Positions 22,091 through 28,964 of a stretch of DNA of 34,354 bases are shown piece after piece. The DNA is from Candidatus Rokubacteria bacterium 13_1_40CM_68_15 (GTDB lineage Bacteria > Methylomirabilota > Methylomirabilia > Rokubacteriales > CSP1-6), in NCBI GenBank assembly GCA_001917585.1, contig MNEG01000040.1, forward strand, positions 1 to 34,354, written 5' to 3'. The position numbers and the translations under genes were made by a program. A model generated the notes under the pieces. It was not told the origin of the DNA and ran no database searches. It saw nothing but the letters and a program-made list of their open reading frames with translations. Positions within the stretch are counted from its first letter, which is position 1; each line of letters starts with the position of its first letter.

Positions 22091-22331
22091 TGGCCGTGCG
22101 AGGTGAGCCGCGCTCGGGCGGCGAGGCGAGCGGTGAAATGGTTCGAAGATGGGTCGTGCGAGCTGCAGGCCGTTCGACGGCCGAGGCGAGCGGTGAAATG
22201 GTTCGAAGATGGGCCGTGCGAGCCGCAGGCCGTTCGACGGCCGAGGCGAGCGGTGAAATGGTTCGAAGATGGGTCGTGCGAGCTGCAGGCCGTTCGACGG
22301 CCGAGGCGAGCGGTGAAATGGTTCGAAGATG
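22085..22331 (+). repeat. Repeat array 2: one type-A and three type-B 60-bp units
   Basis: Starting in the TGGTAA stop of the polyketide synthase gene, one type-A unit (22095-22140) is followed by three type-B units (22155-22200, 22215-22260, 22275-22320) at an exact 60-bp period. All share GTGCGAG and CCGAGGCGAGCGGTGAAATG-like ends plus a GTTCGAAGATG linker. Type A carries GCCGC-GCTCGG-GCGGC; type B has GGCCGT-TCG-ACGGCC at the same place, so the hairpin is kept with a different sequence. B1 and B3 are identical; B2 differs at two bases. The last linker supplies the methyltransferase ATG. Confidence 0.92.
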
Positions 22332-22332
22332 A
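22090..22332 (+). CDS. Possible 80-aa repeat-encoded peptide coupled to both neighbours
   Basis: ATG 22090 shares its A with the polyketide synthase stop (TAATG), and TGA 22330-22332 overlaps the methyltransferase ATG (ATGA at 22329-22332). The frame runs through all four repeat units without a stop and encodes a 20-residue period such as EASGEMVRRWVVRAAGRSTA. Perfect coupling at both ends suggests that ribosomes pass through the array, either making a peptide or simply keeping translation connected. No start signal of its own is visible. I do not recognise the peptide. Confidence 0.4.
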   Translation: MAVRGEPRSGGEASGEMVRRWVVRAAGRSTAEASGEMVRRWAVRAAGRSTAEASGEMVRRWVVRAAGRSTAEASGEMVRR

Positions 22333-22997
22333 AGAGAGCCGAGCGCGCGCTCGAGCATCTCGATGCGCCGGTGCTGGACGCCGACCGCGAGGCCTCTCTG
22401 GCCGACGTCGACCGCCTCAACGCGTGGTTCGGCGGCTACGGGCTCACGTTGCGCGCGATCAGTCACGTCCTTCGCCGGCGACGCGCGCCGGAAGTGCTCG
22501 TCGTCGTGGACGTCGGTGGCGGCCGCGGTCACTTTGCGCGCCGGCTGCAAGCCTGGGCGCGTCGGCGGGGCCTGCACGTCCGCGTGATCGTCGTCGATCG
22601 TGAGGCTCGCGATGTCGAAGGCGACGCGCTGATGGTGTGCGCCGACGCCACGGCGCTGCCACTGCGCGACGGGGCGGCCGACGTGGTGACGACGGCGCTG
22701 ACGCTTCACCACCTCGAGCCCGACGCCGCCGTTCGATGTCTGGCCGAGATGCGGGCAGTGGCGCGCGGAGCCGTCATCGTGAACGATCTGTGGCGCACCC
22801 GGCTGACGCTCGGCCTCGTCTGGCTCGCCACGCGGCTGTTCACCCGGCATCGCTTCTCGTGGGACGACGGCCCGCTGTCGGTGCGGCGGTCGTACTCGCC
22901 CGCCGAGCTGCGGCAGCTGGCCGAGAAGGCCGGCATCGCGAACCTCGTGGTGCGTCGATACCCGTGGCTCGGACGCGTCATCGCGGTGAGCGCGTGA
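22329..22997 (+). CDS. Class I SAM-dependent methyltransferase
   Basis: The 222-aa product has a Rossmann methyltransferase core: motif I VVVDVGGGRGHFARRL at about 58-73, an acidic cofactor loop VIVVDREARD, ADATALPLRDGAADVV and ALTLHHLEPDAAVRCLAEM. These resemble UbiE/COQ5-type quinone or small-molecule methyltransferases. Its ATG is provided by the final repeat linker (GAAGATG), so its 5' end was shaped by the repeat array. Its stop overlaps the next gene's GTG (GTGA at 22994-22997). It probably methylates the product of the upstream polyketide synthase. Confidence 0.88.
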   Translation: MKRAERALEHLDAPVLDADREASLADVDRLNAWFGGYGLTLRAISHVLRRRRAPEVLVVVDVGGGRGHFARRLQAWARRRGLHVRVIVVDREARDVEGDALMVCADATALPLRDGAADVVTTALTLHHLEPDAAVRCLAEMRAVARGAVIVNDLWRTRLTLGLVWLATRLFTRHRFSWDDGPLSVRRSYSPAELRQLAEKAGIANLVVRRYPWLGRVIAVSA

Positions 22998-24190
22998 GCT
23001 TCGACGTCATCGTCGTCGGCGCCGGCCCGGCGGGCGCGGCCATCGCCATCCTGCTCGCCGAGCGTGGCCTCCGCATCCTCGTCCTCGATCGTGCGCGCTT
23101 TCCGCGGCCGAAGATCTGTGGCGAGTACCTGAGTCCCGAGACGCTGCGCATCCTCGATCGGCTCGGCGTGCTGAAGGCCGTGGACGACGCCGGGGCGACG
23201 CCGCTTGCCGGGATGCGGATCAGCGCTCCCGACGGCACGGCCGTGACCGGCACCTACCGCACGATCGGGCCCTGGCGGCCGTATCGCAACCACGCGCTCG
23301 CGCTTCGCCGCGAAGTCCTCGACGCGATCCTGGTCGATCGTGTCCGCGCGCTGGGCGCCGAGCTTCGCGAGCGCACGCGCGTGACCGATGTCCTCGTGGC
23401 TGACGGGCACGCGGTCGGCGTCGAGGCGATGGACGCCGAAACGCGCGTCCACGTCTTCCGGGCGCCCCTCGTCGTGGCGGCCGACGGCCGCGGCTCGGTC
23501 GTCGCGCGGCGCCTCGGCCTCCTGCGTGCGCATCCGCTCCAGCGCATGGCGCTGGTCACGTACGTCCGTGGCGTGAGCGATTGCCGCGAGGTCGGGGAGA
23601 TTTTCGTCGATCCGCCCGACTACGCGATCCTCAATCCCGTCGCGCCCGATCGGGTCAACATGAGCGTGGTCGTTCCGCTCGCGCACGCGGCGGCGTGGAG
23701 TCACCGGCTCGAGGACTTCTTCGCGGCGCGCGTGAGCCAGATGCCGCACCTGGCCCGCCGGGTGGCCGGCGCCGAGCGCGTCGCGCCGGTGCAGGCGATG
23801 GGACCGCTCGCCTATGACGTGGCCCCGCCGACCATCGGCGGGCTCCTGCTCGTCGGCGATGCTGCCGGATTCTACGATCCGCTCACGGGCGAGGGGGTGT
23901 TCAGCGCGCTGCACGGCGCCGAGTTGGCGTCGGAAGTGGCGGCGGCCGCGCTGAAGGCCGGCGAGTGCTCGGCCGAGCGGCTCGCCACCTACCAGCGTGC
24001 CCGCCGTCGGACCTTCGCGGCCAAGGCTCGCTTCACCCACGCCCTGCAGTTCGTGGTGGCCCACCGGAGACTGGCCAACCTCACGGCCCACCTGCTGGTC
24101 AAGCGGCCGGCCCTGCTCGATCTCCTCCTCGGCGTCGTCGGCGACTACGTGCCGCCCGGCCTGCTGCTGCACCCGGCGCGCTTCGGTTAA
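22994..24190 (+). CDS. FAD-dependent oxidoreductase (geranylgeranyl reductase/hydroxylase family)
   Basis: The 398-aa flavoprotein has the dinucleotide motif VVGAGPAGAAIAILLAERG at residues 7-25, KICGEYLSP at 40-48 as in geranylgeranyl reductase-like enzymes, and the second FAD motif LLVGDAAGFYDPLTGEGV near residues 285-300. Relatives either saturate isoprenoid chains or hydroxylate aromatic rings. In this operon a ring hydroxylase turning a polyketide phenol into a quinone would match SrsC-like roles, but a lipid-chain reductase is also possible. GTG 22994 overlaps the methyltransferase stop. It ends the polyketide operon. Confidence 0.88.
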   Translation: MSFDVIVVGAGPAGAAIAILLAERGLRILVLDRARFPRPKICGEYLSPETLRILDRLGVLKAVDDAGATPLAGMRISAPDGTAVTGTYRTIGPWRPYRNHALALRREVLDAILVDRVRALGAELRERTRVTDVLVADGHAVGVEAMDAETRVHVFRAPLVVAADGRGSVVARRLGLLRAHPLQRMALVTYVRGVSDCREVGEIFVDPPDYAILNPVAPDRVNMSVVVPLAHAAAWSHRLEDFFAARVSQMPHLARRVAGAERVAPVQAMGPLAYDVAPPTIGGLLLVGDAAGFYDPLTGEGVFSALHGAELASEVAAAALKAGECSAERLATYQRARRRTFAAKARFTHALQFVVAHRRLANLTAHLLVKRPALLDLLLGVVGDYVPPGLLLHPARFG

Positions 24191-24216
24191 CCGTTCGCGC
24201 GCGCGACGCGCTGCTC

Positions 24217-24222
24217 TACTCT
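24217..24222 (+). promoter_or_regulatory. -10-like box before the RraA-like gene
   Basis: TACTCT ends 7 nt before ATG 24230, with no Shine-Dalgarno between them. Spacing fits a leaderless transcript. The -35 region is poor (TTCGCG at 17 bp). Confidence 0.3.
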
Positions 24223-24229
24223 AGGGCGC

Positions 24230-24895
24230 ATGGCCACGCGATCCGACAGCTTGCCGCGGCGCCTCGCTCGCATCTACACCGCCGCCATCACCGACGTGAT
24301 GGACGAGATGGGCCTGCAGCGCCAGACGCTACCCGCCACCATCCACCCGCTCCTTCCCGACATGCGCGCCGCCGGCTACGCCTTCACGGCGCGGGGACGA
24401 GCTCGCAAGAGCGGCCCCCGGGAGCGCGACGCGACGCTGCGCCGGTTCCTCGCGATGCTGGGTGCCGTCCCCGCCGACTCCGTGCTCGTGCTGGCGGCCA
24501 ACGACAACGTCGCCGCGCACTTCGGCGAGCTCTCGGCGGAATGGCTGCGCTCCCGCCGCGTGCGGGGTGCCGTCATCGACGGCGCGACGCGCGACGCCAC
24601 CTACATCAGCCGCATTCGCTTCCCGACGTTCGTGCGCTACCGGACACCTCAGGATTCGATTCCGCGCTGGCGCGTGAGCGACTGGGGGCAACCGCTCACG
24701 ATCGGGGGCGTGCGCATCGCGCTGGGCGACGTGATCGTCGCCGACCTCGATGGGGTCGTGGTCGTTCCCCGCCGGGCCGCTCACGAGGTGCTCGTCCGCT
24801 GCGAGAAGCTAGTCGGCACGGAGAACAAGGTGCGGACGGCGGTCAAGCGCGGCATGCTGCCGCTGGCCGCCTACGAGAAGTTCGGTAGTTTCTAA
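24230..24895 (+). CDS. RraA/HMG-CHA aldolase-like family protein
   Basis: The 221-aa product matches the RraA-like family once annotated as demethylmenaquinone methyltransferase. Characteristic blocks are YTAAITDVMDEMGL at the start, HFGELSAEWLRSRRVRGAVI and IDGATRDATYI with the Arg-Asp pair that binds substrate and metal in HMG/CHA aldolases, plus LGDVIVADLDGVVVVPR. Likely activities are class II aldolase or oxaloacetate decarboxylase, or an RNase E regulator-like role; the sequence does not decide. It stands alone, 39 bp after the polyketide operon, and is followed by two GC-rich hairpins. Confidence 0.88.
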   Translation: MATRSDSLPRRLARIYTAAITDVMDEMGLQRQTLPATIHPLLPDMRAAGYAFTARGRARKSGPRERDATLRRFLAMLGAVPADSVLVLAANDNVAAHFGELSAEWLRSRRVRGAVIDGATRDATYISRIRFPTFVRYRTPQDSIPRWRVSDWGQPLTIGGVRIALGDVIVADLDGVVVVPRRAAHEVLVRCEKLVGTENKVRTAVKRGMLPLAAYEKFGSF

Positions 24896-24901
24896 GTTGA
24901 T

Positions 24902-24923
24902 GGGGGCCCCCGACATGGCCCCC
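24902..24923. terminator. GC-rich hairpin in the RraA/M23 convergent gap
   Basis: GGGGGCC (24902-24908) pairs with GGCCCCC (24917-24923) across an 8-nt loop, 6 bp after the RraA-like stop. The 134-bp gap to the convergent M23 gene also contains a GGGGC-TAC-GCCCC hairpin and no coding frame that I can support. It probably ends transcription from one or both sides; no U-tract is visible. Confidence 0.5.
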
Positions 24924-24936
24924 CAGGTTCACCGAG

Positions 24937-24957
24937 CGAAGGGGCTACGCCCCCTCG
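24937..24957 (-). repeat. GGGGC-GTA-GCCCC hairpin, copy 3 (inverted)
   Basis: On the plus strand this reads GGGGC-TAC-GCCCC (24941-24953) with outer CGA/TCG arms across one mismatch, the same design as copy 2 in the other orientation. It is in the convergent gap between the RraA-like and M23 genes. Confidence 0.65.
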
Positions 24958-25029
24958 GACTCCCCGGCCAGCGCTCGGGGCGCCCCGGCAAAGCCGTGAC
25001 GCCCCTCGATCCTGCGCGGCCCCCTGGTT

Positions 25030-26418
25030 TTAGCGGCTCCGGCCCGCGCGGTCCTCGCCCGAAGGCTCGAGGCTGCCGACGTCGATACCGGCCGCCTTCA
25101 GCGGCCCGCTGACGCGATCGCGGATCCACTTCGCGTCCCACCACTCGATCGGCGTCACCGAGACGCCGTGGACCAGGACCTCGTAGTGCAGGTGGTCGCC
25201 GAGGGCGAGTCCGGTCGCGCCGCTGCGGCCCAGCTCCTGGCCCTTCGCCACGGCGTCCCCGAGTTTGACCGCTACGGACGAGAGATGTCCGTAGAGTGTC
25301 TGCAGGCCGAGGCCGTGGTCGACGATCACGGTGTTGCCGTAGATGGTGAGCGGGCCGGCGTAGACCACCACGCCCTTGTTGGCGGCGGGCACGACGGCTT
25401 GCTTGGTGGACGCCAGATCGAAGCCGACGTGCACCTGCGTGTCGATCTCGCGGCCTTGATAGCGGTACGTGCGCGCTTCCGCGAAGTTCGAGAAGACCTT
25501 CGTGTTGCGTGGCTGGACGAACGCGCCTTCCCAGAGCGGCTTGTCGGCGGTCTTCAGCGCGACGCGCCGCTTCTCCTCCTCGGCGAACTTCCGCTGATCA
25601 CGGTTGATCACGAGGAAGCCCTCCACCAGTGGCTGATTGGGCGGCCGCTGCGGGAGCAGCTCCGGAACCTTGGCGTTGAGGAAGGCGTCGCTGACCTCGA
25701 TCGTGTCGCGGCGGAAACGGCGGGGGAGCATCTCGGCCGGGATCCCTCGCGTGACCGCATTCCCTGCCTCGTCGGCCGCCGTCACCGAGAGCGAGGTCCC
25801 GCTCGGGATATCGTAGGGCAGCGCGAAGAAGCCGACGCGCGTGCCCTGGGGACCCATGGGAAACGTCGGGAAGGTGAGTGACCCGACGCGGGCATCGGCG
25901 CGCACCGCATCACCCGCGCGGACGACCACCAAGCCGGCTCCGCCCGGCAGGATGTACGGCGTCGCCGCGGCGACCTCGAGCGGTGGCGGCGTCAGGTCGA
26001 TGGTCGTTGGGAACGTGGCGGCCGCGCGCTCCTGCCCGCGCCAGGGGCGCCAGAAGTCGTCGCGCGCCCACACCTCGACCGTGGCGCCGCCCTCTCGAAA
26101 TCCCGCCGCCGTCGGCTCGAGTGTCAGCGGCAGCTCGAGCCGGGGCATCGCGGCGCCATCGTGGCGCGTGATCGCGATCGACTTGCCCCCCTGAACCATG
26201 CGCACGCTGGCCGTGGCGACACGACCGCGAGCCGCTTCGACCACCACGGTGAGCGGCGTCTTCTGACCAACGAAGCGCGGCACGCTCGCAGTGACCCGAA
26301 CGCCCGGTACCGACTGGCGCCAGATGAGGTAGGAGACGGAGGCGAGCAGCGCGACCACCAGAACCAGAACCAGCAGCACCCAGAACTTCGTGCGGGACCG
26401 CCGAGGCACGACCAGCAT
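25030..26418 (-). CDS. Membrane-anchored M23 (LytM-type) endopeptidase
   Basis: The 462-aa product has an N-terminal membrane anchor (residues 12-33, KFWVLLVLVLVVALLASVSY), a long beta-rich region of about 280 residues and a C-terminal peptidase M23 domain. Zinc ligands are visible: H330 and D334 in QVHVGFDLA and H411 in DHLHYEV, with H378 (LYGHLS) and H409 as the other catalytic histidines. The set is complete, so it should be an active glycyl or D,D-type endopeptidase cutting peptidoglycan crosslinks on the outer side of the inner membrane. It diverges from the CHAT gene across a 69-bp gap with a tandem 15-bp repeat. Confidence 0.92.
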   Translation of the reverse strand: MLVVPRRSRTKFWVLLVLVLVVALLASVSYLIWRQSVPGVRVTASVPRFVGQKTPLTVVVEAARGRVATASVRMVQGGKSIAITRHDGAAMPRLELPLTLEPTAAGFREGGATVEVWARDDFWRPWRGQERAAATFPTTIDLTPPPLEVAAATPYILPGGAGLVVVRAGDAVRADARVGSLTFPTFPMGPQGTRVGFFALPYDIPSGTSLSVTAADEAGNAVTRGIPAEMLPRRFRRDTIEVSDAFLNAKVPELLPQRPPNQPLVEGFLVINRDQRKFAEEEKRRVALKTADKPLWEGAFVQPRNTKVFSNFAEARTYRYQGREIDTQVHVGFDLASTKQAVVPAANKGVVVYAGPLTIYGNTVIVDHGLGLQTLYGHLSSVAVKLGDAVAKGQELGRSGATGLALGDHLHYEVLVHGVSVTPIEWWDAKWIRDRVSGPLKAAGIDVGSLEPSGEDRAGRSR

Positions 26419-26422
26419 CTTA

Positions 26423-26455
26423 TCACGCGAACGTTGCCGCTCATGCGAACGTTGC
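26423..26455. repeat. Tandem 15-bp repeat between divergent M23 and CHAT genes
   Basis: TCACGCGAACGTTGC (26423-26437) and TCATGCGAACGTTGC (26441-26455) differ by one base and are 18 bp apart, just under two helical turns. Each contains the palindrome AACGTT. The pair lies in the only promoter region available to the two divergent genes, so it is a good candidate for a shared regulator site. Confidence 0.5.
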
Positions 26456-26487
26456 AGCGCCGTCCCTCATCGAGCCATGATCGGGTC

Positions 26488-28964
26488 GTGCGTACGCTCC
26501 ACCGACTCCTGGCGCCCGCGCTGCTGTGCTCGCTGACGCTGGCGTTGGTGACACCGGCGGCGGCGCAGTTCGGCCATCGTCGGGGGCGGCCCGGTCCCTC
26601 GCCTTCCACGCCGGCCACTCCTCAGGACACGACGCCGGCGCCCGGGAACGCGGGCCCGGGGATCGGCGCTACGGATTCAGCTTCTTCGATGCTCGCGATG
26701 CCGTGGAGCGCGGCGAGGGCCGGCCGGCGCTCGCGTTCTACCAGAGCGCCGCGGCGGACGCCGAGCAGCGGGGCGCGCGTGTCGATGCCGGCACGGCGCA
26801 TGCGTGCGTGGCGTTCGTCGCCGTCCGGCTGAGCGAGATCCAGAAGGCCCTCGCGTCGGGCCGGAAGGCTCTCGATCTGCTGCGCGACGAGCCCAACCTC
26901 AGCAACGACCAGATGGGCCTGATGGTGTCGATCTACTCGGTGCTGGGCAGCGCCTACCGCAACGCCGGTGATCGCCCGCAGGCGCGAAAGTGGTACGAGG
27001 AGGGATTGGCCTACGCGCGGAGCACCGTGTCGCCCCAGCGTCGGGGCGCGGCGATGTGGGTCGCCGGAATGTTGCGCCAGATCGCTCAGATCACCTACCA
27101 GGAACACGACTACACGGACGCCCGTGATCGCGCTCAGGAGGCCGCGACGCTCGCCGAGCACTTCCTTGGCGGAGCACCGCCCCGCACGAATCCACGAGCG
27201 ATCGACAATGGCCGGCGTCAGGCCGCCGAGTCCCTGGCGCTGCTCGCCAAGGCCCAACTCGCCCTCGGCGACAAGGACGCGGCCGAGGCCGCGCTCAAGC
27301 GCGCCGGACAATACTCGCGCCTCGTCGGGCTGGTCGAGGTGGATCTCGACATCCTCACCACGGCGGGGCAGGTGGCGCTCGCTCGCAACGACTTTGCCGC
27401 CGCGCTGTCCGAGTTCCAGAAGGCGCTTCCCCAGGCCGAGCGGATCGGTCGGGTCGGTACCCTCGTCCAGCTTCACCAGCTCGAAGCGCGCAGCTACGCC
27501 GGGCTCGGGCGGCCGGCCGATGCGCTGACGTCACTCCGTCGGTCGATGGACCTCATCGAGGAGATCCGCGGGACGTTACAGGAGTCGTCGTTGCGCAGCG
27601 GGTACGTCGAGGACAAGCAGGGGATCTACCAGTTCGCCGTCCGGATGGCGCTGCGCACCAGGAATTCTGCCGATGCCTTCGCGTTCGCCGAGCGCGCGCG
27701 CGCCCGGGCCTTCCTCGACCTCCTGGGCAACTCGACGACGCTGTCCAAGGGCCGCACCCGTGCCCTCGTGCAGGAGGAAGTGCAGCTTCGCGCGCGACTG
27801 GCCGAGGCGCAGGCGCTAGCCTCCGACAGCGATGGCGGCGAGGCGCGAAGGGCGAAGGAGGCCGTCGAGGCGGCCGACCGTGACTACCGTGCGTTCCTCG
27901 AGCGCGTGCGCAAGGAGAACGTCGAGCAGGCCTCGCTGATGACCGTGGAGCCCGTCACCCTGGCCGAGATCCAGGGGCTGCTGCCCGAGGGGACCACGCT
28001 CGTGGAATATCTCGTCGGCGTCACGGACATCGTGGTCTGGATCGTCGAGCGCCACCGCGCCAGGGCGCTCACGGTGCGGAGCGCGCGGGCCGACCTGGTC
28101 GCTCGCGTGCGTGCGCTGCGAACCGCTATCGCCGATCAGGCGCCGGTCGCCGACATCGAGAGCCAGGCGACGGCGCTCTACGACGTGCTGCTGGCACCGG
28201 CCCGCGCGGAGATCCGGGGCAGTCGGCTGCTCATCGTGCCCCACGACGTGCTGCACTACCTTCCGTTCGCGGCGCTCCGGAGTCCCATCGGGCACTGGCT
28301 TGTCGAGGACTACGCCATCGCGACGCTGCCCAGCGCCAGCGTACTGAAGTACCTCGCGGCCAAGACCGAGACGAGCGGCGCCCGGCCGCTCGCCCTCGGC
28401 AATCCCGACGTCGGATCCGCGCTGAACCTCCGCTACGCCGAGCGGGAGGCGCGGGCCGTGGGCGAAGCGTATCCGGGCACCACCGTGCTCGTGCGCGCGG
28501 AGGCGAGCGAAGCGCGCGTGAAGGCGCTGGCGGCCGGCGCCGGGCTCCTGCACTTCGCCACCCACGCCGAGCTCAACGAGAACGAGCCGATGTCGTCGGC
28601 GCTGCTTCTCACCCCGGGCGAGGGCGAGGATGGGCGGCTCGAGGTCCGCGAGCTCTTCGGCCTCGATCTCCACGCCCGGCTCGTCGTGCTCTCGGCCTGC
28701 GAGACCGGCCTCGGCAAGCTCTCCCGGGGCGACGACCTCGTCGGGCTCCAACGCGCATTCCTCTACGCGGGCACGCCGGCGGTCGTCACCACGTTCTGGA
28801 AGGTCGACGATCGCGCGAGCTTCGTGCTCATGCGGGAGTTCTATGTCCGACTGAAGACGGCGGCGCCCGGCGAGGCACTGAGCCTGGCGCAGCGCGAGAC
28901 GCTGCGGCAGTTCCCGCACCCGTTCGCCTGGGCCGCGTACGGCCTGACCGGCGCGCCGTGGTAG
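26488..28964 (+). CDS. Exported TPR-CHAT protease-like protein, frame break near 26658
   Basis: From GTG 26488 a clear signal peptide is encoded (TLHRLLAPALLCSLTLALV, then TPAAAQ) and a Pro/Thr-rich linker, but the TPR-CHAT region continues in another frame. Adding one G to the GGGG run at 26658-26661 would join them as PGNAGPGDRRYGFSFF. The main part has several TPR-like helical pairs (AYRNAGDRPQARKWYEEGL, ESLALLAKAQLALGDKDAA) and a C-terminal CHAT caspase-like domain with the His-Cys dyad in LLHFATHAEL and VVLSACETGLG. It overlaps the cyclase gene by 7 nt. It is likely a periplasmic protease or scaffold. The break may be a sequencing error or real. Confidence 0.82.

Noticed and set aside
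16501..22331. The two repeat arrays as CRISPR
   Set aside because: Units are contiguous with no variable spacers, the periods are 57 and 60 bp, and no cas genes are present.
24896..25029. A small gene in the RraA/M23 gap
   Set aside because: The open frame present is Pro/Gly/Arg-rich, spans two hairpins and has no ribosome binding site.
26161..26832. A separate 223-aa protein before the CHAT gene
   Set aside because: Only the part from 26488 (signal peptide and linker) is credible, and it belongs to the CHAT protein across a one-base frame break; the rest is antisense to M23 or out of frame.
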